From Anthracocystis setariae (lineage: Eukaryota > Basidiomycota > Ustilaginomycetes > Ustilaginales > Ustilaginaceae), in NCBI GenBank assembly GCA_928724745.1, contig CAKMXJ010000021.1, forward strand, positions 1 to 64,000: DNA of 64,000 nucleotides. Direction: 5' to 3'. The notes beneath the pieces are model-generated. The model was not told the DNA's origin, searched no databases, and was given only the letters and a program-made list of their open reading frames with translations. The stretch's first letter is position 1, and each line of letters begins with the position of its first letter. A program made the translations under genes and the position numbers. Shown one piece after another: positions 38,431 through 49,306 of the stretch.

Positions 38431-41148
38431 TCAAGCAGCGGGGATCTGGAACGCCCTCTGCGAGCCACTCGACAGATTCGACGACTTCCTCTTAGGCCGC
38501 TTGGTGGGCTTCTTGGAGATCACATCGTTCTCATCACCATACCTGTACTGACCCTGCTTTACCCCGTTAGCATTATCCGCCTTGACCTTTGCCAAAAAAC
38601 TGAAATGGCCGCCCACCACGGGTCTCGCCAGGAAATGAATCAATGGATCGTCTGGCTGTTTTGGAAAGTCACCCGTCGTACTCTCCATCAAATCCGTAAA
38701 CGGCGCATCCGTCTTGCCATCCTTGATAAACGCATACAGCAAACCGATCATCAACTCATGCGTCGTCACATCATCCGACGCCGCCGCCGCGAACATCTCC
38801 CAGTCCGTCTTGGTCCACTTGTGCCTCGAATCCAACGGAACCCCATACCGCTCCTGCACCTTGGGATACCAAGCATCCTGGATCTTGTACACTTTGTGCG
38901 GCACCAGATTCAGATCCAACAACCGATCCGCCCACAGGTTGTACAGCGTCCCCCACGATTCGTCGGTTTGGTAGGCGAGTTTGATGTGCGAGCCGTCGTG
39001 CGAGATCGCATACTCCTGCCATAACTTGATGTACGTCGTCGAGGTGTTGGCGTAGGATTTGGCGTCCTTGGTGTAGCCGAGCATGTCAGCGATACGACCC
39101 ATCGCCGCGATCGCAGAGATGCCTTTGATCGCCAGATCCGTCTGGTTCGCCAACGTACCCGCAAAGTCGTCCGTCGACAACTGCTCGGCAGGGATCAGAC
39201 TGTCCTCGATCAGATACTTGGTCCACTGCTGCATGATCGCATAATGCTGCTCGAGGAACGGCAACGCCTTGGTCTTGCCCACCAGCTGCGCCCAGTGCAG
39301 CGTCATCCAGATCATATTCCCCGACTCCTCCACCTGCATCGGCTCGTCATTGCCATCGTCGTGGCCAAATGCATTCGGATACACGCCCAAATCGTGGACA
39401 CACCATAGGTTCGGATACAGCCCCGACTCGGTATACTCAAAGATCGGCAGCATCAAGTCCCGAAGCAGGTCCGGGTTGGTGTACGACAGTACGGGGAACA
39501 GCGGGAAGATGACATCCACTGTCGACATGTCGCCGTTCGACGAGATCTCCTTCAGGAAAAGCAGTGTATCCGATGTATTGTACTTGCCCTTGGAATCCTT
39601 GGAAATCGTGATTTCAAACGTAGCAAACGCCTGACGCAACGACAACTGCGTGATCGCCGCATACTTGTCGCCCAGCTCGCCACCGCCCACAGCCGCCCTC
39701 GAATCATCGAGCACCTGCTGATCAAACGCCTTGGCCTTCTCCAACGCCGACTCAAAGTCGTTCATGAAAAACGCCACGGCATCCTGCAACTTGTCGCCAA
39801 ACTTGGACTGCCAGTATCCATAGCGGTCCTGTTGGTAGCTCTTGGTCGAATTGGTGCCTGGGTTCTTGGCGCGGATGTAGTTGACGTACGGCGTGCGCAT
39901 GTGGCCGATAACGAACAGCGCCTCCTTCTCGGCGTGTTTGGCGTCAAAGTCGACCGCGAACGCAAACGAATTGTCGGGTCCACCCACAGGGCCATGGTCG
40001 AACGACAGCTTGCCCGTGTTGATGAACTCGGAGTGCGCGACCACGTTGTTGTTGTTGCGCGAGTAAAGTCCCGTGTGGTTGCGCGCGGCATACGTGGCGC
40101 TACCCCACTCGGCCCTCTGGCGAAACTCGGTATACTCCTGCGGCCGCTTGCGCGTTATGAAGAACACCGACGTGTCGTCCTTCTCAAAGTACTGCTGGTC
40201 GTACGGATACTCTTCAAAGTCGTAGTCGTGACCCGTCACCCACCTCTCATCGATGTCCGTGTACAGCTGAATGCTGCGACCCTTGATCGTGCTCGTGTCC
40301 AGAGCCACGTGCAGGTAGCTGAGCGGCAGGCTTTGACGCAGATAGTCATACGGAGTGATTGGAGTCATGAATGTCACGTTGAACTTGACGCTGTCCGCCT
40401 CAAAGGCAAACATGGTGCGCGTGGTCGTGTACTCGGCACTAAGCTGCGTGGCAGCCAACCCCGCACGGACGATGGTGCCAAACCCATTGCCCATCCACTC
40501 ATACGTCACGTTGTCGATGCGAATATAGCCCGTCCAGCCGAGTCGGTACTCGCCATCAGCTCCGTACGACGACGTCCAGAAGGACGGCCACTGACCAGCA
40601 AGGTAGCCGCCATCGCCGACCGTGTTGGGCGGGGACGCATCGAGGTTCGAACCCGATGGCAGCCAAGCGCTCAGGTAGGGACCACGCACGGCGAGCGGGA
40701 ACGAAGGCGGGTTGACGGGCGTAAACGTGCTTGAAGAGAGTGCTTTCTTGGCATTGGTGATGCCCGGATTGTTCCTAGCGCTGCCTGAAGTCGAAGCCGA
40801 ATCTGGGTTGGAAGCAGAGGCGGGTGTGTTGGCCGCACTGTTCCTGCCCTCGCCCTGCGTGATGAGCGTAAAGCCGGGCATGTTGATCTGACCATCCTCG
40901 AGAATGGTGGGTTGTGTCTGCTGCACATTCCACTGCACGCCCGGCTGATTAGCGTCTGAATGGAGACCGACCAGCTTGGTATCGGCGGGAAGATGCCTGT
41001 CGGCGGGAGAACGAGTGAGGTCCGCCAGTGCTTGGAACAAGGTAGTGAGACTGTCCGACTTGGCTAGAGATGCTTGAGCAGCTTGAGGGGTGGAGAGCAA
41101 CAGTGTTGCCACGAGCGCCGAGGCCGCGGTAGCGATCGGCAATCTCAT
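38431..41148 (-). CDS. Secreted glutaminase A (GtaA family)
   Basis: The ATG at 41148 gives 905 aa and begins with a classic signal peptide (MRLPIATAASALVATLLLS, cut near AQA). Upstream in-frame codons to 41379 look like leader. The family comprises fungal extracellular glutaminases built of DUF4964, DUF5127, DUF4965 and DUF1793 blocks. Diagnostic segments are PPSFPLAVRGPYLSAWLPSG, FWTSSYGADGEYRLGWTGYIRIDNVTYEWMG, TDIDERWVTGHD and, in the C-terminal half, DGNDEPMQVEESGNMIW with WAQLVG...LPFLEQHYAIMQQWTKYL. Several NxS/T sites are present. It would release glutamate and ammonia from glutamine outside the cell. The last ~30 residues are basic (KKPTKRPKRKSS), which is unusual for a secreted enzyme. 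Confidence 0.85.
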   Translation of the reverse strand: MRLPIATAASALVATLLLSTPQAAQASLAKSDSLTTLFQALADLTRSPADRHLPADTKLVGLHSDANQPGVQWNVQQTQPTILEDGQINMPGFTLITQGEGRNSAANTPASASNPDSASTSGSARNNPGITNAKKALSSSTFTPVNPPSFPLAVRGPYLSAWLPSGSNLDASPPNTVGDGGYLAGQWPSFWTSSYGADGEYRLGWTGYIRIDNVTYEWMGNGFGTIVRAGLAATQLSAEYTTTRTMFAFEADSVKFNVTFMTPITPYDYLRQSLPLSYLHVALDTSTIKGRSIQLYTDIDERWVTGHDYDFEEYPYDQQYFEKDDTSVFFITRKRPQEYTEFRQRAEWGSATYAARNHTGLYSRNNNNVVAHSEFINTGKLSFDHGPVGGPDNSFAFAVDFDAKHAEKEALFVIGHMRTPYVNYIRAKNPGTNSTKSYQQDRYGYWQSKFGDKLQDAVAFFMNDFESALEKAKAFDQQVLDDSRAAVGGGELGDKYAAITQLSLRQAFATFEITISKDSKGKYNTSDTLLFLKEISSNGDMSTVDVIFPLFPVLSYTNPDLLRDLMLPIFEYTESGLYPNLWCVHDLGVYPNAFGHDDGNDEPMQVEESGNMIWMTLHWAQLVGKTKALPFLEQHYAIMQQWTKYLIEDSLIPAEQLSTDDFAGTLANQTDLAIKGISAIAAMGRIADMLGYTKDAKSYANTSTTYIKLWQEYAISHDGSHIKLAYQTDESWGTLYNLWADRLLDLNLVPHKVYKIQDAWYPKVQERYGVPLDSRHKWTKTDWEMFAAAASDDVTTHELMIGLLYAFIKDGKTDAPFTDLMESTTGDFPKQPDDPLIHFLARPVVGGHFSFLAKVKADNANGVKQGQYRYGDENDVISKKPTKRPKRKSSNLSSGSQRAFQIPAA

Positions 41149-41874
41149 TGTCAAGTAGAGGAGCGACCAATTCGATACGAAAACGAGCGAGGTTCGAACG
41201 TGAACCAAGTGGGAGTGTATATATGAAAAGGTTTGAAGTTCTATAAGATGGCTGGCTGGTCTATCCTGTATGTGCGAGTGATCCGAGTCGGCTGCCACTC
41301 GTGGGTCTATGATGCACGTGAGATGCGATAGATCGGCGTTCGGACCTGCGAGACAAGTGTGAGTGAAAAGCTTGGCCAAGTCGGTGAGGGCTTGAAGCTT
41401 GCTGGAGTGGGTTAAGCGGTCTCGAGAATGTTCAACTTGCGGTCGAGGTGCAAGGAGGGGTAGAGGAGGGGGCGGCGGTGGTGGTGTGGAATTCTATGCG
41501 AGATGAAGCGAAGTTCTAGCGTCGGTCGATTTTGAAGATCTGTGCGCTATGGGAATGGAGGCGAGACTCGCTAGGAGCAAGGCTACGGTACCGGTACCAG
41601 AGCAGGAGGGGGCCCAACACAGGGAGAGGTGTCAACAAGAGTGGGATGGTAGAAAGACAAGGCGTGGGTGATAACGGATAGTGGAGATGGTGAAGTGGGG
41701 GCAAGGTCAGGTGGACATCCACGCTAGATCGAGATGCAGACTATACAGTAGTACGTACAGGAGATGGGGTGGGGTTCGGTGCTCGGTGCTCGTAGCTAAG
41801 CGACAGAAATGAAGTGGAGCGAGCGAACGAACGAACGAAACAACGAACTAGAAGAACGGAACGAGCTGAACCGT

Positions 41875-41967
<93 letters not shown>

Positions 41968-43091
41968 GGTCTGAGTGCGGGGGCTGAGGAGTTCAAGCGA
42001 ATGGGACCATGCGAGGCCGTCAGCGGTCAGCGTTCAGGGGCACGCGGGGGATCCTAGCAGAGAGATGCAGGTGTAAGGCCGGGGCAGATTTTGAAGTTAG
42101 GTGCCAGCAGAGGTGTAGGCATCGCACAAGATGTGAACACAGTACAGCATAGCTGTCAAGCGGTACAGAGTAACGTCAAATGATCGTGCGCCGTTGTAAG
42201 CGAGTCGATCGACGGGAGGGGGGAAGACGAGGGGCGAGTAGCCGAGCCAGGCAAAACGGCACGCGATACGGCGTTCTGGAGAATGATTGGGATTGTGCCT
42301 GTGCCTGTGCCTTTGGCGATCCGGGCTGGTCACTGGCATCCACTACAGTTGTCTTGATGCCTTTGTTGGACGCGGGGTACAGTGCAGTGCAGTGCAGTGC
42401 AGTGAGGCCCAAGTTCTTGGCTGATATGCACCATTTCGCCATTCCAATCAACTCCGTATGCGGTCTTTTCACCATCATATCATATTTATTATTTGGTGTC
42501 AAATTCATGTCTGGGTTGATAGCTGCTCCTTTCAACAAAGCTAACAAGAAGCGGTGTCCACAACCTGCAGTAAATGGCATCAACCACGTTATGGCTTGCC
42601 ACTGGTTCCGCTTCCCATGCAAACCTTACGAGCGAAGAGCAACAAAGGTACAGTTGTCAACCAGACAACAAGATTAGGCTCCAACACCCTCGTCTCCTTC
42701 TGATAGTGTACTGTATACTGTAGCAGAATGACTCGGCGTGCGTTAGGATGCATGCATGCATGCATGCATGCAGCTGGGCGCGGGGCCTCAGCCAAGTTGC
42801 GTGCGGGGCAACGGCGATTTCAACTGCAAATCGCCTTCTTACAATCTTTCGCACAGAGCCAATCTGTTACATCTGAATTGCCAACAATTGACCACCAAAA
42901 AAAGCCTGCCCCCCCCCCCCTTCCCTATCTCCTTTAGAGCCTCGTCCACATCCTTCTAGGTCCACGACTCCTTTCGTGCTGAAACAAGCTTGGGAGGGAT
43001 GCGATTGATGCCATTGCGCTATAGTATGTAGGATGTATGTAAAGCTGACAACAGATTTGATCGATATGCACTTTGTTGCAAAACAGAGCGT
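41149..43091. other. Intergenic region with long GT microsatellite
   Basis: About 1.9 kb without a supported gene. It holds a perfect (GT)42 run at 41877-41960, GTGCA units near 42379-42402, and ATGC units at about 42749-42772. A C10 run is near 42910. The left part is the glutaminase promoter; the right part is the 3' region of uroporphyrinogen decarboxylase. Confidence 0.6.
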
Positions 43092-44336
43092 CTACTCTTC
43101 TTCCAGTGCACTGTTGACTTCCCGACTGATTCTGTGCACGGCTTTCAGGTAGATCTTGACCGCCTCAGGATCGACACCTGGTGTGATACCGTGACCCAGG
43201 TTAGCAATGTACGCTCCTCCTCCACCGAATCCACCCTTCTTGGATCGCAGCATCTCCTCCACCTTGGCCTCGATCGCCTCTTTGCCTGAGTAAAGCACCG
43301 ATGGGTCCATGTTGCCCTGCAGCGCCAATCGGTGTCCACACTCGTTCTGTCCGCTTGCATCCTTGTAGCTCGACTTGCCTGGCGACGCAAGTTCTACCAC
43401 CTTACGAGCCACACACGGCTCTACAGTCCAGTCCAGGCCAACCACATCGTAGCCAGCCTTGACCACCTCGGGCAGCGAGTGGCCCAGAGCACCCTTGGCA
43501 AACACGATCAGTGGCGGGCAAGGCATCGATTTGGTCGAAAGAATGTCTCGCACCGACGCTGCGATGGATCGCAGGTATGGCAGCGAGAACTGGCGGAAGT
43601 CCGACGGTGAAAGCTCGCCTGCCCAAGAATCGAACACCTGCAACAGCTGAGCACCCGCCTTGACCTGACCCACCAGGAAATCGGTGCAGACATCGGCGAT
43701 CCTCTGCAAAAGCTCCTTGGACTCCTCCGGATACTTGAACAGCCATGTCTTTGCCTTTTCGAACGTCTTGCTTCCACCTCCCTCCACCATGTATGCCATC
43801 AGTGTCCACGGAGCGCCACAGAATCCAATCAGCGGCACCTCGCCATCGAGCTTGGTTCGTGTCATCTTGATCGCCTCGTACACGTAGCCGAGCTCCTTCT
43901 CCACATCCACCTTCTTCTTGAGCTTGGTTGCAATGTCCTTGGGCGTGACCAGAGGGTCAGGAAAGTGAGGACCTTTGGCAGGAAGCATCTCCACCTCCAT
44001 ACCCATAGCTTGCGGCACCACCAGGATGTCTGAGAAGATGATGGCAGCATCGAGCAAGCCAGAGTAGCGACGGATGGGCTGTACAGTGATCTCGGAGGCG
44101 AGTTCCGGATTGCGGCAGCACTCGAAAAAGTCGTGATCCTCTCGGATCTTGCGGAATTCGGGAAGGTATCGACCCGCCTGTCGCATGATCCAGCATGGAG
44201 CACGTTCGGTCTGATGACCGCGAGCAGCGCGGATGATCAAGTCATTTTTGAGTCCCTGTTCGGGTTTTTGACATTCCTTCTCCTTGCGATGAGTGAAGGA
44301 TTGGAGGTGCTGCATGCCGGGGATTTTGGACGCCAT
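43092..44336 (-). CDS. HEM12: Uroporphyrinogen decarboxylase
   Basis: The ATG at 44336 (MASKIPGMQHL) gives 414 aa in a single exon, slightly longer than the yeast enzyme because of a ~35-residue N-terminal extension. It decarboxylates the four acetate side chains of uroporphyrinogen III to give coproporphyrinogen III, a cytosolic step of haem synthesis. The family signature APCWIMRQAGRYLPEFR is at ~residues 45-62, with the essential Arg pair and the nearby Asp (FSDILVVPQAMGMEV). GFCGAPWTLMAYMVEGGGS, FDSWAGELSP and GLDWTVEP follow in order, and a C-terminal GGGAYIANLGHGITPGVDPE segment carries the conserved His. All active-site motifs are intact. Confidence 0.96.
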   Translation of the reverse strand: MASKIPGMQHLQSFTHRKEKECQKPEQGLKNDLIIRAARGHQTERAPCWIMRQAGRYLPEFRKIREDHDFFECCRNPELASEITVQPIRRYSGLLDAAIIFSDILVVPQAMGMEVEMLPAKGPHFPDPLVTPKDIATKLKKKVDVEKELGYVYEAIKMTRTKLDGEVPLIGFCGAPWTLMAYMVEGGGSKTFEKAKTWLFKYPEESKELLQRIADVCTDFLVGQVKAGAQLLQVFDSWAGELSPSDFRQFSLPYLRSIAASVRDILSTKSMPCPPLIVFAKGALGHSLPEVVKAGYDVVGLDWTVEPCVARKVVELASPGKSSYKDASGQNECGHRLALQGNMDPSVLYSGKEAIEAKVEEMLRSKKGGFGGGGAYIANLGHGITPGVDPEAVKIYLKAVHRISREVNSALEEE

Positions 44337-44682
44337 GTCGAAGGTCAATGTACTTCTCAGCCGATCGGAGTGGCACCAAGCAAGCAAGTCAGGGAGATGC
44401 TGATCAGGGTAAGGATCGGGTCGAGTCGAGTCGAGTCAAGTCGAGAAGGAAGACGACTTGCTGCAGGTGATGAGGATGGGGCAAGTGGAGTTTGGCCCGG
44501 TAAAAATAGGAGGTGGCCTTTTCAAAGTGAGCCCAAAGCGCACCAACCAAATCATAACTCACTGTGTCATACATGTCGGTCTTGGCCGCTACTCAGCCAG
44601 CAATTTCTGCCTGCGCAGGTTTCTTCCGTCATGGATTGATTGGGCTCCGGATCAGCCGACCAGACCGTGAGAGCTGAGAAGG

Positions 44683-44719
<37 letters not shown>

Positions 44720-45285
44720 AAGTCAAATTATAATTACACGAGATTGGCCCATCGCGTTTTCCCGATACGATGGGCAAGATCTTCTTCTCAATCGACTCCA
44801 GTTACAATAGCTGTAAATGCAACTGCAACTGCTGCATAGTCTGCTTATCTGGCCAAGGTTGCTACAAAATTCGGCATTACCGTCGAACCTTGAGACTGCA
44901 ATACCAAGTCGAGCTGCTATCACAAAGTTCAGTAGATGTTTCTGTCTCGCCTAAGCACACACACACATGGATGGAGGTATCGAGGGTTGTATTGTACACG
45001 ATGAATACAGGCAGAGATCCACGGCTATTGGCAGAACACCAATACCAACACCAACAGGCTCACCAGTGAGTGGCGCCCTGATCGCAATCCACGGCGCGAG
45101 GGTGGCCGACGCTAAGCACAACGGGTTCGTACTAGTACAAGTAGGCGACTGATCTATCCTGGTCGGCTCAATAGCCAACCGGGCAGAGTAGAATGGAGAC
45201 ACAGAGACAAACAGAGCTGAACAAGCGTCGAAGAAACCGAGATCAAGATACTGCACGCCAGCAAGCAGTCGAAGACCAGAGGTAT
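44337..45285. other. Intergenic region with A35 run
   Basis: The region holds GTCGA units near 44418-44440 and a run of 35 A at 44683-44717. No gene is supported. The uroporphyrinogen decarboxylase promoter is on the left and the 3' end of the HMG gene on the right. Confidence 0.5.
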
Positions 45286-46242
45286 TTACTGCTCGAGCGT
45301 AGCAGCCTGAGGCATGTTGGCCTCGTGCTCCTTCTTCTGCTGGTTCCATGTCGCCATGTTCTCGGTGGTCTTGTCTTGGTATACGCGTCTTTGTTCGTCC
45401 GTCAGTGCTTTCCAAGCTTCTGAAACCTTGCCAAGCACCTCGGAGTACGGCATGCCTGGGTGCTTCTTGCGAATCTCTTGACGCACCTCGTTCTGGAACA
45501 GCAGGTAGGCGCTTGGTGGTCGCTTGGGCGCGTCGGGGTCACGAAGACGCTTCTCCTTTCGCTTTTGCAGCTTACTCAACTTCTTGGCCGCCTTGCCGTT
45601 GGCCCCCGCTGTGCCGGCTGCTGCCGCCGTGTCAGCACCGGTAGCAGCTACGCTAGGATGCGCGCCGTTGGTGAGATTAAGGAAGTCGAACGATGTGGGT
45701 ACGCCCCCAGCACCGCCAGCACTCGATACATTGCCCTGTTGCGCCAGCACGAGAGCCGCGACGTTGGGGTTCTGTCGTGCCACAACCTTGACAAAGGCAT
45801 CGCACGAATCCGCCGCATGACGCAGTTGAGCAGAGAGGCGGCTTACCGCGTCAAACATCTGTCAACATCAACAAACAAACAAACAAACATGGTGAAAGCA
45901 ATGAGATCAGCTGAAGATGTTCAGGAAACCAATCTAGACGTCGAAGAGTTCGTGTTGATGAAACGGGATGGAGCTGATCAACAGCACGGTAATGCCGCGC
46001 CTGACGATCCTATTTTCGATGTGGATGTGGATGTGGATGTGCAAGCTACTCACAGTCTGACGAGCAATGAAAATATCGTCGCCCTGGGCGCCAGAATGGC
46101 CCATGGCTGGGTTGAACGCGGCATGCTGATGGTGTGGTTGCTGTTGGTGGTGATGCTGGTGCGACCCAGCATGGTGCTGATGGGAAGCGCCAGTCACAGA
46201 GTGCGACAGCAGACCGTATTGGTCGAAATTGGCGGCGTTCAT
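45286..46242 (-). CDS. HMG-box DNA-binding protein, two exons
   Basis: Exon 2 (45858-45286) carries a typical single HMG box (RDPDAPKRPPSAYLLFQNEVRQ... to WKALTDEQRRVYQDKT, C-terminal ~75 residues), which bends DNA in the minor groove. Directly before its first codon is TTGACAG, a good acceptor preceded by T-rich sequence. Exon 1 (46242-46054) starts at an ATG (MNAANFDQYGLL), is rich in His and Gln, and ends at a GTGAGT donor in matching phase; the intron is 195 bases. The joined product is 253 aa. The N-terminal half of exon 2 (residues ~64-165) has a helical part (AVSRLSAQLRHAADSCDAFVKVV) and an Ala/Gly linker. A shorter protein starting at the exon 2 ATG cannot be excluded. Likely a nuclear chromatin or transcription factor. 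Confidence 0.75.
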
Positions 46243-48771
46243 GGCGGAAAAGATGGTGGGCGGCTAGACGACGTCGAAATCGGACGTTACGATGATGACC
46301 GGGCGGCGAGTGCTAATGAGTCCGAGAGGGTGACAAGAAGGAGTCCAACAACGGCGGCGATCTCGGCGATGGCGATGGCGATGGCGATGGCGATGATGAC
46401 GAGGCTAGTGGATGCAAGAAAAGTGACACGAGTGTTGAGGTGGAGGATCGCGACGGCAAAGGCGAGCCAGAAGGGATATTGGCGTAGGCGTGTCATTAAC
46501 GCGCCGCGAACAAGTCGAAACGAGAAAGGAGCGGGAGAAACATTCAGAGTGCGAGTCAGGATGTAACATTCAGAGTAGTGTATGCAGCAATCACAGAATG
46601 TGAATATGCCATGCAGCAGGCAACCACACACAGCGATGCCGATGAGGGCCGTCGTGCAGAGTCGGACAAGGGTTCGGCGACGCGAGGGGTGGGTGGCGGA
46701 GTAGGAACAGCCGCGGTTGAAATCGTGATTGACAGCGCGAAGGCGCGAAGTCGACACGCCAACATGATGGTGGCGATGGAAAGTGGCAGACAGAAAGAAT
46801 AGAAGAAGAGATGATTGTTAAAGTGCAAAGTCAGCATGCTGTCGTCGTTGGTTTCAGATCTCGGTCTTGTCCTCTTCCCCCCTTCGGCCCATCCCAGCTT
46901 GGCCAGCATCATTTGTGATGTATGCCTCATTTGCTCTTGCTCTTCCTCCTCGTCCGAGCACAGCACGAGGGTATGAAACCAGACCGCTTTGAGTCGGCAG
47001 ACAGAGTGACAAAGCGACGAAGCGACGAAGCGAGTGCGAACATCTGTTGGTGTCGGCTGCCCCTCTTGCTGCTCTCCGCCTCATGTCTCATGCAAGTCGA
47101 AACGGCTCCAAGGCAACGAACGCATATCGCTCTATCGCCCCAAGACCGACCCTGTCTCAAGAGCCTGCCCTGATCTGAAGCCAAAAGAATAGCAAGAGCA
47201 GGAGGATTGCAAATGGGTTGTTGGATTGAATACAATCAACGTCTCCTGGGCGTCATCCACACTTACAGGGCTGAAGACCGAAAATGAATACTCCTGTAGG
47301 TCAAGATGTAGTAAGTAGTGTAGAAAGTGTTTTTTAGGAGAAAGCGATTGATTTGATGGTTTGATTTTCGAGTCGAAATCGTTGAAAGAAAGCAAAGTGT
47401 ACTGTAGTAGACCGGGATTAAAAGTGAACGGCGAGAAAAACGAAAGGTTGGAAAGATGAGGGATAAAGGGGGATTAGAGAGTAGTAACCTCTGAAAAGAA
47501 ATCCGGTCTTGGTTATATCTGGTATTTGCAAGCTTGAGGATTGGCGTAAGTGATTGAACTAGAGACCTTCTGTGGGACTTTGGAATTGGCTGTAATGCAT
47601 GCCGTAACCTCGACGGTTCTCTGTAGCCCTCTCGTTGAAACCTCGCTATACTTTCGTGCTTCATTGTCTAAAAAAAAAGAAAAGCGGGGCAATTCAACTC
47701 AAATCACGCTATAATCCCTGAAATCAACTTGAACGTCGCGATTACAAAAAACAAAAGAAAAGTGGGCCCAAGCTTTTGCTGAAAAGAAAGGAACTGCCGG
47801 CCGACAGACCCTCTGATGACAGGTAAAGGCTGGCGTCGAGCAAATGTTTCGCTTCCTATCAAGGCTCAGCCAACGAAAGATGCGCCCACCTTGCTTTACG
47901 TCCTCCATCGACCTTCGCGCCATTTGCCCGCACCCTTACTGTCTCTACGGATCCTAATTGAGACTTCACTGGTCGTATAAGTTGGCTTGGCTTGAAAACG
48001 GGGGGATCTGCACATACGTAGTTGCTCTATCGCTTGGTGGATCAGAGTTGTCTCAACCAAGAATCACGGCTGCTACGACGACTCTTTCAAAGCAAGTGCG
48101 GTTGGGAGCAACGGCATCCATCCGTGACTTGGCTCAAATATTTGGGGTTGCAGGCTAGCTGCTTGATAGTGGAAAGCAGCAGCTTTTGAGACGGCTCACA
48201 GTATATGCTGCCTTAACAGGTTGGAGAACAGGCGGTTATTTTTTTTCTCAGGTCTCGTTCTCGGCGAAAGAGATAGGTGGCAACGCATCACCGCCACCAC
48301 CCACGTATCTCATTTGGAGCTTTCTACCTACTTCGAGTGGTGAAGTCCCTTAACAAGCGTGGTCACGCCAAGTGACGAGCAACAGGCCAAACGAGGACAA
48401 GCTACTATAGCTGATGGTCTCGAGACCTTCACAGCATCGATACAAAGGCACACCAATCTAGCAAATCAGTGAGTAAGACTAAACCTTTGCTTCCCCTCTC
48501 TCTCTTTTCCGCTCGCTACTCGGTTCCGATCGGCGCTGCTTCAAACGGCTGGCTGCCTGAGTACACGCAGCACAGTGCGGCTGGACGCTGGACTGTAACC
48601 TTGTTTTCACCGACAACGGATTGAATTCCAAAAACATATATATCTGAAATACAACTTGCATAAAGGGAAAATGCATGTTTCAATTTTGGATTTCAAATTG
48701 GGCACCACATCGCAAACACAGACCCTTGACGCGCAGAACAAGGCCCCTGCAGCGGCCGCACGAGACCAACG

Positions 48772-48802
<31 letters not shown>

Positions 48803-49306
48803 AAAAGAAAAAAAATGTCCGTTGCGGAGCGGACACTCTCGAATTTTATCTCGCAGCCCCAGAAAGGCAGCTCAAATGAAGCCCTGGCTCGACTTCAATT
48901 TGTGATGCGAGATTGACTTTTTTTTTTCGGGACATTGTCGGTTTGACAAGGCGTAACAATGGTGCACATGTGCGGAGTGCTCGGTCTGTATAGAGCTGTC
49001 AAGGTGCGCATTCATGCGTTCCATTCGACTTATCGTCGTCTACCTACCCTGTCTCTCTCTATCCTCGACACCCTGACTGGTCTCACCTGCTCACTTGTTT
49101 CCGCGTATCCTGTTGCTCTTAGCCTCTCTGGTCCTGGTCTTGGTCTTGGTCGCTGTTGCTACACTCTTTGTCAGGTAGCTCAACTCCTAGCGAGTGCGAT
49201 CCTCGAACACCTCAGAACAGCTCGATTCTTGTGTGAAAGAACATATGCTGATGCCTCCTGTTAATTTCTACTTCGTCCCCTTCCCTCATCGGCTGACAGA
49301 CCCATC
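46243..49306. other. Gene-poor 3-kb region
   Basis: GATGGC units lie at about 46367-46400, an A29 run at 48772-48800 is followed by more A-rich sequence to ~48815, and pyrimidine-rich leader sequence leads up to the PNUTS-like gene. Several frames of 70-150 codons exist (for example 47664-47263 minus and 48959-49264 plus), but none shows a recognisable domain or natural composition. A non-coding RNA or poorly conserved small gene could be hidden here. Confidence 0.4.

Noticed and set aside
40636..40660. GGTTCGAACCC resembling a tRNA B box
   Set aside because: It is inside the glutaminase coding sequence, with no A box or cloverleaf around it.
47263..47664. Minus-strand 133-codon frame starting with ATG in the gene-poor region
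   Set aside because: No domain, a basic and low-complexity composition in AT-rich DNA, and no promoter signal; kept only as part of the spacer.
48959..49264. 101-codon plus-strand frame just before the PNUTS-like gene
   Set aside because: It lies in the probable leader, shows no domain and has a Leu/Ser-rich composition from pyrimidine-rich DNA.
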